In this document: positions 34,142 to 42,120 of the stretch, piece by piece
How the letters are laid out: every line of letters starts with the position of its first letter
How positions within the stretch are numbered: the stretch's first letter is position 1
NCBI GenBank assembly: GCA_964484065.1
Contig: CAZAEW010000008.1
Coordinates: forward strand, 28,908 to 92,907
DNA length: 64,000 nt
Direction: 5' to 3'
Origin: JAEVLT01 sp964484065
GTDB lineage: Bacteria; Bacillota; Bacilli; Bacillales; Cytobacillaceae
Notes under the pieces: model-generated
The model's input: the letters and a program-made list of their open reading frames with translations, nothing else
The model's database searches: none
What the model was told of the DNA's origin: nothing
Translations under genes and position numbers: made by a program

Positions 34142-34672
34142 TTACTTGGCGATTAATGGGTTATATAATTCAAAACTTTTTAATACGCCATTTTGAGTTT
34201 GTTTTAACTGATCAACATATCCCCCAATTGCATTGAGAACCTCTGCACGATTTTTTTGCTGTTGATCAATGGCTTTTCTCAAGGCTAATTCCAATTGTGC
34301 ATGTGATTTTGAAAGCAGATCAATCGTTGCTTTACTTGGGCTGAACGCCAAAGCTTCTGCTTTATAACCAACTTCCACGAACTTTTCTGTCCAATCAGTA
34401 AGGTTTGGTGCACCAAAATCAGTTTGCGCTTTTTTCAAAACCTCTTGTAAATTTTCTTTCCATTCAGTTGTTAGTTTTTTAGATTCTTCTTCTAATTGAT
34501 TAAGCTGTTCACGGGTGGATTGAATCCATTCTTTTTGGCTTTCGAAAGCCTGCAATGACTTTTGTTCTACACCATCCTGCAGTGAATGGAATGTTTTGAA
34601 GCTGTTAAACCAACCATCCCAAAAAACATCGATAACATTTAGAGATTTTTCATCTTTTTTTACTGGCGCCAT
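34142..34672 (-). CDS. phaP: PHA granule phasin
   Basis: The 176-residue protein is almost all amphipathic helix and coiled coil, with no signal peptide: VIDVFWDGWFNSFKTFHSLQ at the start and repeated Gln/Glu/Lys heptads (about 40-80, 120-165). It fits the Bacillus PhaP phasin that coats PHB granules. The ATG at 34672 is 8 nt after GGAGGG; an upstream in-frame start is unlikely. The assignment rests on composition and on its place divergent to phaRBC. Confidence 0.85.
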   Translation of the reverse strand: MAPVKKDEKSLNVIDVFWDGWFNSFKTFHSLQDGVEQKSLQAFESQKEWIQSTREQLNQLEEESKKLTTEWKENLQEVLKKAQTDFGAPNLTDWTEKFVEVGYKAEALAFSPSKATIDLLSKSHAQLELALRKAIDQQQKNRAEVLNAIGGYVDQLKQTQNGVLKSFELYNPLIAK

Positions 34673-34731
34673 GTTAAAACCCTCCAAAAATTTTTATTGA
34701 AATAAAGGCCGATAGATGACCTTTTTATAAA

Positions 34732-34769
34732 AAAACTTATATTTTCATATGAATAAAAATATAAGTTTT
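34732..34769. repeat. 14-bp-arm inverted repeat upstream of phaP
   Basis: AAAACTTATATTTT and AAAATATAAGTTTT are perfect complements around a 10-bp centre (CATATGAATA). It starts 60 bp upstream of the phaP ATG and could be an operator or an RNA hairpin in the 5' leader. Confidence 0.55.
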
Positions 34770-34945
34770 ATTACTATATTTTGGCTGAATTCTGAGAGAT
34801 TTTTTCGACTTTCGGTACCATAATTTGCTAAAAGTTTAAAAAAGAATAGTATTCACTAATAGATTTTAGGCTTTGTGAAAATGTCTATATGTGTAATTTA
34901 CACCTATATGAATTGTTTGTCAATGATACAAATATTTTCTTCTAT

Positions 34946-35011
34946 AGACAAATAGTAGAAATTTTACAGACAAATTTTCGGAAATTTGTAGACAAAATAA
35001 GGGAAATTTAA
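34946..35011. repeat. three 22-bp phased direct repeats in the phaP/phaR control region
   Basis: Units at 34946-34967, 34968-34989 and 34990-35011 abut exactly. Each begins AGACAAA and carries G(A/G)AA(A/T)TTT in its second half; 13 of 22 columns are identical in all three. The 22-bp period is two helical turns, which would put bound proteins on one face of the DNA. The middle unit includes AATTTTCGGAAATTT, 13 of 15 positions to the CodY consensus. A diverged half-copy, ATACAAA (34926), and an inverted TTTGTC (34916) lie just before. Confidence 0.7.
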
Positions 35012-35027
35012 TAGTAATCGGGTCGGA

Positions 35028-35056
35028 TTCGACATATTTCCCCCAAAATTATGTCG
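35028..35056. promoter_or_regulatory. Spo0A-box-like dyad upstream of phaR
   Basis: TTCGACA (35028-35034) is a perfect 0A box. It overlaps a CGACATA/TATGTCG inverted repeat (35030-35056, 13-bp spacer). It lies 125 bp before the phaR start. The ten bases GGATTCGACA recur upstream of the regulator gene at 50218. Confidence 0.5.
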
Positions 35057-35180
35057 CCAATTGGCAGAATTGTGTGAAATATCGCGTTTTTTTTAAGTTG
35101 AAATAATGTCAAAATATATTATTCTGAGTTATGTGAGAATTGTTAAAATTCAAATTGGAAGTACAAGGAGTTGGGAAAAG

Positions 35181-35666
35181 TTGACACAACAAACATTCTT
35201 AGATCCATTTGCGATCTGGAAAAGCATGTATGAAAAAACAGAGTCTAAATTGAATGAAGTCTTACATGAAACAATGCAAAAAGAAGCTTTTTCAGAGTGG
35301 ATGGGACAAGTTCAAAATGCTTATCTGCAGTATCAAAAATTTGTTCAAACAACCTCAGATAACTATTTGAAACAAGTAAATATTCCAACAAGAAGTGAAG
35401 TTTCAAACGTAGCTTCTCTTATCATTAACTTGGAAGAAAAAGTAGATGGCTTGGACCAAAAAATTGAAGAAGAACTATTAGTAAATTCCGCTTCTTCAGA
35501 GATTAGCAAACTTAAATCTAGCATTGCAAAGCTTGACAAAAAAATCGATTCCTTATTAAAGGTTGTCCAACAGCCTGTTGAGTCAACGCCAGCACCAGCT
35601 GCTGCACCCCAAGTGACAGTACCGGCTCCTAAAGCAGAAGATACTAAAAAGGGCCCTAATGCTTAA
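35181..35666 (+). CDS. phaR: class IV PHA synthase subunit PhaR
   Basis: PhaR is the small partner that class IV PhaC needs for activity. The 161-residue product starts at a TTG after AAGGAG: FLDPFAIWKSMYEKTESKLN, then FSEWMGQVQNAYLQY and VASLIINLEEKVDGLDQKI, matching the PhaR pattern of Bacillus (DPF..W..IYEKTE, VASLV.NLEEKVD). It ends with a Pro/Ala-rich tail. An in-frame ATG at 35106 would add 25 residues that do not fit the family. It is the first gene of phaRBC. Confidence 0.9.
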   Translation: MTQQTFLDPFAIWKSMYEKTESKLNEVLHETMQKEAFSEWMGQVQNAYLQYQKFVQTTSDNYLKQVNIPTRSEVSNVASLIINLEEKVDGLDQKIEEELLVNSASSEISKLKSSIAKLDKKIDSLLKVVQQPVESTPAPAAAPQVTVPAPKAEDTKKGPNA

Positions 35667-35744
35667 GGTGAATCTCTAATACTTAATCTATGTAATAAAA
35701 AACTATTTAATTAATAAAATAACAATTGTGAGGAGAATGTAATA

Positions 35745-36524
35745 ATGACTACTGTTGAAAAAAATCTTGCTGCAAATGAAGAAGTTAAAAGCCTAGCTGG
35801 CAAAGTTGCCGTTGTAACTGGAAGCTCTAAAGGTATCGGAGCTCAAATCGCTAAAGAATTAGCAAAAGAAGGCGCTTCTGTTGTTGTTAACTACAATTCA
35901 AGCTCTGCAGCCGCTGATAAAGTAGTTGAAGAAATTGAAAACCTTGGCGGTACTGCTTTTGCAGTAAAAGCTAACGTGTCTAACTTAGAAGATGCAAAAA
36001 GCCTATTTGATCAAGCAATTGAAAAATATGGAAAAGTAGATATCCTTGTAAATAACGCTGGTATTACAAGAGACAAAACATTCCGCAAAATGGATGCAAA
36101 TTCTTGGTACGAAGTAATCAACACAAACTTAAACAGCGTTTTCCACACAACTTCTCAAGTAATCAACCCAATGCTTGAGCAAAAATTCGGCCGCATCATC
36201 AATATCAGTTCTGTTGTAGGTCAATCTGGCGCGTTTGGTCAAACGAACTACGCTGCTACAAAAGCTGGTTTGATCGGTTTCACTAAATCCCTTGCATTAG
36301 AAACGGCAAAAAGTGGAATCACTGTTAATGCCATCTGCCCAGGTTACATCTTAACTGAAATGACTGCTGAAATTCCACAAAATGTTGCTGATGCAATCAC
36401 TTCTAAAATTCCGGCTCAGCGCTTCGGTTCTACTAAAGAAATCGCTGAAGCTGTTGTATACCTTGCAAAAGCTGATTATGTTACTGGCCAATGCATAAAC
36501 GTTAACGGCGGCGTATATATGTAA
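35745..36524 (+). CDS. phaB: acetoacetyl-CoA reductase
   Basis: The 259-residue SDR enzyme has the NADPH site VTGSSKGIGAQIAKELAKEG, NNAGITRD, and the catalytic Ser (ISSVVGQSG) with Tyr-x3-Lys in NYAATKAGLIGF. It reduces acetoacetyl-CoA to (R)-3-hydroxybutyryl-CoA. It resembles FabG, but its place between phaR and phaC defines the role. It is 78 bp after phaR with GAGGAG before the ATG. Confidence 0.93.
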   Translation: MTTVEKNLAANEEVKSLAGKVAVVTGSSKGIGAQIAKELAKEGASVVVNYNSSSAAADKVVEEIENLGGTAFAVKANVSNLEDAKSLFDQAIEKYGKVDILVNNAGITRDKTFRKMDANSWYEVINTNLNSVFHTTSQVINPMLEQKFGRIINISSVVGQSGAFGQTNYAATKAGLIGFTKSLALETAKSGITVNAICPGYILTEMTAEIPQNVADAITSKIPAQRFGSTKEIAEAVVYLAKADYVTGQCINVNGGVYM

Positions 36525-36603
36525 TATAGGATAACGGGGATTCCTTTTTGGTCTCCCTGTTAGTTTTTGCAATTCATCAGCTTTATGAATGAGGAGGATT
36601 TTC

Positions 36604-37695
36604 ATGGAATTATTGTCACCATCAAAAGAATTGGATTCATTGGTAAGCCTATTGCCTGAAGCCGCTCAAAAAGAGTTCAACCGCTTTAAAAAAGTATCCG
36701 ATGTTCTAACAAGACATCCTGAGCCAAAAGTGGGACAAACCCCTAAAGAAGTCATTTGGACAAAGAACAAAGCAAAGCTTTACCGTTATGTATCACCTGT
36801 CGAAAAGACAAATAAAGTTCCATTATTAATGATTTATGCACTTATTAATAAACCTTATATCTTGGATTTAACTCCTGGAAGCAGCGCCGTTGAGTATCTT
36901 CTTAATCAGGGGCATGATGTATATCTTTTAGACTGGGGTACTCCTGGCTATGAAGACCGCAATATGAAATTAGATGATTATATTTTGGATTACATCCCTC
37001 GTGCTGTTCAAAAAGTACTTCGTACTTCCGGAGCTGATGAAATCAGTTTGCTGGGATATTGCATGGGCGGAACGATGACAGCTATTTTTGCTGCTCTTCA
37101 CCCGGAATTGCCAATCCGAAATATTATTTTCTTAACCACTCCGTTTGATTTTTCCGATACCGGATTATTTTCAAATTGGCTGGATGATCGTTATTTTAAC
37201 TTAGATAAATTAGTAGATACATTAGGAATCATTCCTGGTGAATTTATCGATTTAGGAAACAAATTGCTTAAGCCGATTGTAAACTATGCTGGACCATACG
37301 TGACGTTGGCTGACAGAGTGGAAAACGATGATTTTGTTAAGAGCTGGGAATTAATGCAAAAATGGGTTGCCGACGGCATTCCATTCGCTGGTGAAGCTTT
37401 CCGTCAATGGATCAGTGAATTTTATCAGCAAAATAAATTGATTAACGACGAATTATACATTCGCGGAAAACAAGTTAAGTTAAGCGATATTAAAGCCAAT
37501 ATATTAAATATTGCTGCCCAGCGTGACCATATTGCTGCTCCAGACCAGGTTGAGCCTGTAATGGAAAAGGTATCCAGTAAGGATAAAACCTATCTAATTA
37601 TGCCAACCGGGCATGTTTCCGTAGCAGTTGGCGGAACTGCGGCAAGAAAAACCTATCCAACCATCGACCAATGGTTAAAAGAACATTCAAAATAA
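36604..37695 (+). CDS. phaC: class IV poly(3-hydroxyalkanoate) synthase subunit PhaC
   Basis: The 363-residue alpha/beta-hydrolase polymerises (R)-3-hydroxyacyl-CoA on the granule surface. The lipase-like box is GYCMGGT with nucleophile Cys153; Asp308 in AQRDHIAAP and His337 in PTGHVSVAVG complete the triad. The length fits class III/IV synthases, and the PhaR partner places it in class IV. The ATG at 36604 follows GAGGAGG; a start 15 nt upstream is less likely. Last gene of phaRBC. Confidence 0.95.
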   Translation: MELLSPSKELDSLVSLLPEAAQKEFNRFKKVSDVLTRHPEPKVGQTPKEVIWTKNKAKLYRYVSPVEKTNKVPLLMIYALINKPYILDLTPGSSAVEYLLNQGHDVYLLDWGTPGYEDRNMKLDDYILDYIPRAVQKVLRTSGADEISLLGYCMGGTMTAIFAALHPELPIRNIIFLTTPFDFSDTGLFSNWLDDRYFNLDKLVDTLGIIPGEFIDLGNKLLKPIVNYAGPYVTLADRVENDDFVKSWELMQKWVADGIPFAGEAFRQWISEFYQQNKLINDELYIRGKQVKLSDIKANILNIAAQRDHIAAPDQVEPVMEKVSSKDKTYLIMPTGHVSVAVGGTAARKTYPTIDQWLKEHSK

Positions 37696-37702
37696 TAATG
37701 GA

Positions 37703-37738
37703 AAAACCCCTTCTTCGTGAAGGGGCTTTTGCATTTTT
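37703..37738 (+). terminator. terminator of phaRBC
   Basis: CCCCTTC/GAAGGGG with a 5-nt loop, then CTTTTGCATTTTT. Confidence 0.85.
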
Positions 37739-37774
37739 GATAAGTAAAGAAAGTATAAAAGTTCGGGCTTTGAG

Positions 37775-37963
37775 AATTGTCCAGCTTCACAAGAATAAGC
37801 TTCGGAAGCGAAGCATCGCACGAAGGAAAAGCTTTAGCTTTTTCGAGGAGCGCCTAGCCCCTCAGGGTCAAATAACCTTCGGCCCCAAAAGTCTAAGTGC
37901 GGACTTTTAGGGCCGAAGAACATTTGACATCGGGGCTGAGCAAGGCGCTTGCGCTTTTCTTAT
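37775..37963. repeat. Bacillus-type interspersed hairpin repeat
   Basis: From GTCCAGCT to GGCGCTTGCGCTTTTC the sequence has the ends of an intergenic repeat family that I recall from Bacillus relatives (GTCCAGCTCCAGCGCCTAGC-type start). Positions about 37850-37955 fold into a long imperfect hairpin: GCGCCTAGCCCC, GTCAAAT and CTTCGGCCC on one side face GGGCCGAAG, ATTTGAC and GGGGCT..AAGGCGC on the other. About 60 bp (about 37787-37847) appear inserted between the GTCCAGCT end and the hairpin. It abuts the proA stop. Confidence 0.65.
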
Positions 37964-37968
37964 TATAT

Positions 37969-39210
37969 TTATATACGTATTTGACCTGTTCCCTCAACAA
38001 TTGCTTTCGAGGTAGTAATCGCCCGCAGCCCCATTGGTCCACGTGCATGAAGCTTTTGTGTGCTAATACCAATTTCAGCACCGTAGCCAAATTGCTCCCC
38101 ATCAGTAAATCTCGTTGATGCATTATGATATAATACCGCGGCATCGACAGCCTGGAAGAAATAATCAACGTTTTCTTTGTTTTCGCTAATGATTGCTTCT
38201 GAATGTTTTGTACCATATTGATCAATATGGATTACTGCTTCTTTAACATCACTGACAAGCTTAACCGCTAAGATTGGAGCTAAAAACTCCGTATACCAAT
38301 CCTCTTCTGTTGCTTTTTTGACAAAGGAATAGTTTGCGGCGAGGAAATCATCTCCGCGAAGCTCTACTCCCTTTTCATGGAGTGCGTGCAGCAGTTCAGA
38401 AACGAACGGCCAGTTTTCATGTACTAAAACGGTCTCGGCAGCATTACAGACGGAAGGTCTGTGCAATTTGGCATTGATGGCAATGTCTATCGCCATTTTT
38501 TCTTGAGCTGTTTCATCAATAAAAACATGGCAGTTCCCCACCCCTGTTTCCAAAACGGGAACGGTAGCATTTTGAATTACGGATTGGATGAGTCCGGCTC
38601 CACCTCTTGGAATCAAGACATCAAGGTATTGATTGAGTTTAAACATTTGTGATGCTGTCTCACGGCTTGTATCTTCCAAAAGCTGGATAGCATCAGCTGG
38701 GATAGATGATTGGGCCAGTGCGTCTTGAATCACTTTTACCAGCGCTTTATTTGAATTAAGAGCGGAGGTGCTTCCTCTCAGCAAAACGGCATTCCCTGCT
38801 TTTAAGCAAAGACTTCCCGCATCCACTGTTACATTTGGACGCGCTTCGTAAACCATTCCGATTACTCCCAGCGGGACACGGATGGTTGTAATATGCAGTC
38901 CATTTGGACGATCCCAAGATTCGATGGTTTCTCCAATTGGATCCTCCAGATCAATTAACTGATGGATTCCATCGACGATTTGTTCAATTCGGCTTTCCGT
39001 AAGCTGCAGGCGGTCTAATAACGATTCGGATAAACCCTTTGCCATCCCTGATTGAATATCTTTTTGATTTTCGGCAAGAATCCATTCAGAATTCGCGAGA
39101 AGATGTTCGCCTACTTTTCTTAGTCCGTCATTTTTTTGTTCTGTTGTCAGCATCCCTAATGTTTTGGCGGCTTTTTTTAATTTTTTGGCTTTCTCTAATA
39201 ATTCACTCAT
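37969..39210 (-). CDS. proA: glutamate-5-semialdehyde dehydrogenase (gamma-glutamyl phosphate reductase)
   Basis: The 413-residue enzyme reduces gamma-glutamyl phosphate to the semialdehyde in proline synthesis. Motifs include VPLGVIGMVYEARPNVTVDA, AVLLRGSTSALNSNKAL, the nucleophile in HRPSVCNAAETVL and the end ARGPMGLRAITTSK. The start overlaps the proB stop (ATGA) and AGGAG lies 9 nt before it. Both genes are under the T-box upstream of proB. Confidence 0.96.
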   Translation of the reverse strand: MSELLEKAKKLKKAAKTLGMLTTEQKNDGLRKVGEHLLANSEWILAENQKDIQSGMAKGLSESLLDRLQLTESRIEQIVDGIHQLIDLEDPIGETIESWDRPNGLHITTIRVPLGVIGMVYEARPNVTVDAGSLCLKAGNAVLLRGSTSALNSNKALVKVIQDALAQSSIPADAIQLLEDTSRETASQMFKLNQYLDVLIPRGGAGLIQSVIQNATVPVLETGVGNCHVFIDETAQEKMAIDIAINAKLHRPSVCNAAETVLVHENWPFVSELLHALHEKGVELRGDDFLAANYSFVKKATEEDWYTEFLAPILAVKLVSDVKEAVIHIDQYGTKHSEAIISENKENVDYFFQAVDAAVLYHNASTRFTDGEQFGYGAEIGISTQKLHARGPMGLRAITTSKAIVEGTGQIRI

Positions 39211-40328
39211 CCATTTTCACTCCTAATCATCGTTACCCAGTTATCCCGGTGGATTACTTCAGCTCTGTGGTTCACTGAATAATTTTTTGCCTGATCACCT
39301 GGCAGACCTTTAATCTTTTTTAAATCCTCGGAGGAATAGTAGGTTTGCCCTTTTCCAAGGATTTGCCCGTTTTGCCCGCGTACTTCCACAACATCTAATG
39401 CATTGAAATCTCCCGAAATGTTGGTAACCCCTACCGGAAGCAGACTCTTTCCTTTTTGAACAATGGCTTTTTCTGCTCCATTGTCCACTTCGATAATACC
39501 GCTTACTTGTGAATGAAAAGCAATCCATTGCTTTTTCATTTGCATTTGTGTCTGAAAGGGTCCACCGATATAGGTGCCATCCCCTTTACCCTCTAAGATA
39601 TCTAATAGCTTTTCTTTTCCATGTCCAGTGCCGACAAATACGCTGACGCCAAGGGATAATGCTTTTTGTGCTGCCAAAAGCTTGGATCTCATTCCCCCTG
39701 TCCCGACAGCTGATCCGCTGTCCCCTGCGATGCCTAATAGCTCATCATTAATTTCCGGAATGAAATGGTATTTTTTCGCATCTTTTGAGACCTTAGGATT
39801 TCCATCGTAAAGCCCGTTAACATCTGTAAGAATAATCAAGGCATTGGCATGTAAAAACCCGCTTACGAGTGCAGACAGCATATCATTGTCACCGAATGTT
39901 AACTCGTCGATTGACACTGAATCGTTTTCATTAATAATGGGTAAAACTCCTCTTTGAAGAAGTTCCATCATCGCAGAATGGAGATTATGAAATCGTTCTT
40001 GGCTGTAAAAGTCTTCACGTGTTAATAAAATTTGTGCCGGCACGATATTAAATTCTTTAAATTGAAATATATAGTTTTGCATTAACAGACCTTGACCGAC
40101 AGCGGCAGCGGCTTGTTTACCAGCTGTTTTTTTGGGCCTTTTGTGATATCCAAGCGGACCAAAGCCGGCCGCAACCGCACCGGAAGAAATGAGAATCACG
40201 TCATGACCCTGACTCTTAAGGTACGCAATTGCTTCGATATGGTCACGCATTTTTCGTTCTGATAATGTTCCTGATTCTGTTGTTAATGAACTGCTTCCTA
40301 TTTTTACGACAATTAGCTGTTTCTTCAT
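39207..40328 (-). CDS. proB: glutamate 5-kinase
   Basis: The 373-residue kinase has an amino-acid-kinase domain (VVKIGSSSLT, ISSGAVAAGFGPLGY, NENDSVSIDELTFGDNDMLS, GTGGMRSKLLAAQKA) followed by a PUA domain (about 280-373, GVTNISGDFNALDVVEVRGQ). It phosphorylates glutamate, the first step to proline. First gene of proBA; AAGGAAGG precedes the ATG. Confidence 0.96.
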   Translation of the reverse strand: MKKQLIVVKIGSSSLTTESGTLSERKMRDHIEAIAYLKSQGHDVILISSGAVAAGFGPLGYHKRPKKTAGKQAAAAVGQGLLMQNYIFQFKEFNIVPAQILLTREDFYSQERFHNLHSAMMELLQRGVLPIINENDSVSIDELTFGDNDMLSALVSGFLHANALIILTDVNGLYDGNPKVSKDAKKYHFIPEINDELLGIAGDSGSAVGTGGMRSKLLAAQKALSLGVSVFVGTGHGKEKLLDILEGKGDGTYIGGPFQTQMQMKKQWIAFHSQVSGIIEVDNGAEKAIVQKGKSLLPVGVTNISGDFNALDVVEVRGQNGQILGKGQTYYSSEDLKKIKGLPGDQAKNYSVNHRAEVIHRDNWVTMIRSENG

Positions 40329-40356
40329 TATGTTCGTGCCTTCCTTTTCTAAATAA

Positions 40357-40589
40357 AAAAACGATTATTCCATCCTTAAAAAGGACGGAATAATCGTTCC
40401 GCGGTACCACCTTCATTGATGCCAAGCATCCTCTTTCATCCGTAACGTGGAAAACGGCTTATGTTTTCATAAGCGGCTGACAAGGGCAGGTTCAAACTTT
40501 TTTCCGCGGGGAACCTTCCAGCCAAGGGCTCCTTCTCTTGCACGTTCCAAAGATTTACTAGTCCCATACCATTTCCAATATCATAATTA
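40357..40589 (-). promoter_or_regulatory. T-box leader of proBA (proline)
   Basis: On the minus strand the T-box AAGGTGGTACCGCGG (40399-40413) is followed by a terminator: ACGATTATTCC..AAGG arms around 40360-40397 with a T7 tail. Stem I contains GAACCT; CCT (plus-strand 40488-40490) is the proline specifier codon. Uncharged tRNA-Pro would stabilise the antiterminator and allow proBA expression. Confidence 0.92.
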
Positions 40590-40595
40590 TATTGT

Positions 40596-40624
40596 ATTAT
40601 CCATAGAAAAAATGAACTTGTCAA
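40596..40624 (-). promoter_or_regulatory. sigma-A promoter of the proBA leader
   Basis: Minus strand TTGACA (40619-40624), 17-bp spacer, GATAAT (40596-40601). It is a perfect -35 with one mismatch in the -10, placed just before Stem I. Confidence 0.75.
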
Positions 40625-40663
40625 GATAAGTATACCACCATTTTATCATATTTAGCAGCTGTG

Positions 40664-40693
40664 AAAAAGCCCTCCATATAGAAATGAAGGACT
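40664..40693 (-). terminator. terminator of the yng-sco operon
   Basis: Minus strand AGTCCTTCAT pairs with ATGGAGGGCT (two wobbles, 6-nt loop), followed by TTTTTC. It lies 12 bp after the scoB stop. Confidence 0.75.
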
Positions 40694-40704
40694 TTACAAA
40701 TAAC

Positions 40705-41355
40705 TTAATTTGCTTGTAACTCTTGGCTTACGGTAAAAGTGGCTTCGGTGTTTTCCATTACTGTTTCGACTGTTACTCCCTTTTGTGTCTCAACAAGCAC
40801 CATACCTTTTGGAGTAAAATCAAAAACCGCTAAATCAGTAATCAATCTGTGGACAACTTGTTTTCCTGTTAAAGGAAGGGTGCACTCTTTTTTCACCTTC
40901 GATTCGCCATTTTTATTGACATGTTCCATTATTACAACAACGCGCTTTGCACCATTTACTAAGTCCATAGCGCCTCCCATGCCTTTGACCATTTTACCAG
41001 GAATCATCCAATTGGCTAAATCCCCTTTTTCAGATACTTCCATTCCCCCTAGAATCGCCAGGTCAATATGGCCGCCGCGAATCATCGCAAATGATTCGGC
41101 GCTGTCAAAAAACGCAGCGCCTTTCAAAGCAGTTACCGTTTCCTTGCCGGCGTTAATCAGGTCTGGATCCTCTTTTCCGGCAAACGGATAAGGACCAATT
41201 CCTAATAACCCATTTTCGGATTGCAGCTGGACAACGAAATCACTTGGGATTTCGTTTGCAATTAACGTTGGCATACCAATGCCGAGATTGACATACATTC
41301 CGTCTTGTATTTCTTGAACAGCACGTTTGACAATAACTGAGCGGGCATTCCCCAT
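40705..41355 (-). CDS. scoB: 3-oxoacid CoA-transferase subunit B
   Basis: The 216-residue beta subunit has the catalytic glutamate in LQSENGLLGIGPYP, plus GGHIDLAILGGMEV and GAMDLVNGAKRV. With ScoA it moves CoA from succinyl-CoA to acetoacetate. As last gene of the leucine operon it would reactivate the acetoacetate released by HMG-CoA lyase. AGGAGG precedes the ATG, 30 bp after scoA. Confidence 0.93.
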   Translation of the reverse strand: MGNARSVIVKRAVQEIQDGMYVNLGIGMPTLIANEIPSDFVVQLQSENGLLGIGPYPFAGKEDPDLINAGKETVTALKGAAFFDSAESFAMIRGGHIDLAILGGMEVSEKGDLANWMIPGKMVKGMGGAMDLVNGAKRVVVIMEHVNKNGESKVKKECTLPLTGKQVVHRLITDLAVFDFTPKGMVLVETQKGVTVETVMENTEATFTVSQELQAN

Positions 41356-41385
41356 AAATCGTTTCTCCTCCTTTCTGATTTTGTC

Positions 41386-42087
41386 CTAGGCCTGAATCAC
41401 AGTTCGCCTTTCAATTCGTTTTTGGTAATCGTCCCCCAATAACAGTCGCTGCACATAAACACCCGGCGTATGAACGGCATCAGGGTCAATCATGCCTGTT
41501 TCATGGATTTCTTCCACCTCAGCTATCGTTATTTTTCCGGCCATCGCTGCCAATGGGTTAAAATTACGTGCTGTTTTCCGATAAATCAAGTTGCCTGCTG
41601 TATCAGCTTTCCAAGCTTTTACTAGCGCAAAATCAGCCGTTATCGCTTGTTCTAATATAAAGGTTTTACCGTTAAAGACTTTATGGTCTTTTCCTTCGGC
41701 AATAGCGGTGCCGACACCGGTTGCAGTATAGAAACCAGGGATGCCGGCACCTCCAGCACGAATCCGCTCGGCCAAGGTGCCCTGAGGAACCAGCTCAACC
41801 TCTAATTCTCCGCTTAAAAACTGCTTTTCAAAAATTTTATTTTCACCAACATAAGAGGAAATCATTTTTTTAATTTGCTTGTTTGAAAGCAGCAGCCCCA
41901 GTCCCCAGTCATCCACTCCGCAATTGTTGCTGACAATGGTGAGATCTTTCGTTCCTTTCTCCCTTAATGCTAAAATGGCTTTTTCCGGAATCCCGCACAA
42001 TCCAAATCCGCCGACAATGATGGTTGCTCCATCCGGTATATCTTCGATCGCCTTGTAAAAAGAATCTATGATTTTCCCTTTTTCCAA
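41386..42087 (-). CDS. scoA: 3-oxoacid CoA-transferase subunit A
   Basis: The 233-residue alpha subunit has the CoA-transferase motif GGFGLCGIPEKAI (about 27-39), NNCGVDDWGLG and GAGIPGFYTATGVGT. The start is TTG with AGGAGG 8 nt upstream. It works with scoB; the pair follows yngE with short gaps. The resulting acetoacetyl-CoA can enter thiolysis or PHB synthesis through PhaB. Confidence 0.93.
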   Translation of the reverse strand: MEKGKIIDSFYKAIEDIPDGATIIVGGFGLCGIPEKAILALREKGTKDLTIVSNNCGVDDWGLGLLLSNKQIKKMISSYVGENKIFEKQFLSGELEVELVPQGTLAERIRAGGAGIPGFYTATGVGTAIAEGKDHKVFNGKTFILEQAITADFALVKAWKADTAGNLIYRKTARNFNPLAAMAGKITIAEVEEIHETGMIDPDAVHTPGVYVQRLLLGDDYQKRIERRTVIQA

Positions 42088-42120
42088 TGAAACAGCCTCC
42101 TTTTTTGGTATTTTTAATGA

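Noticed and set aside
40436..40629. Open frames on both strands upstream of proB
   Set aside because: They lie inside the proline T-box leader, whose structured RNA explains the sequence.
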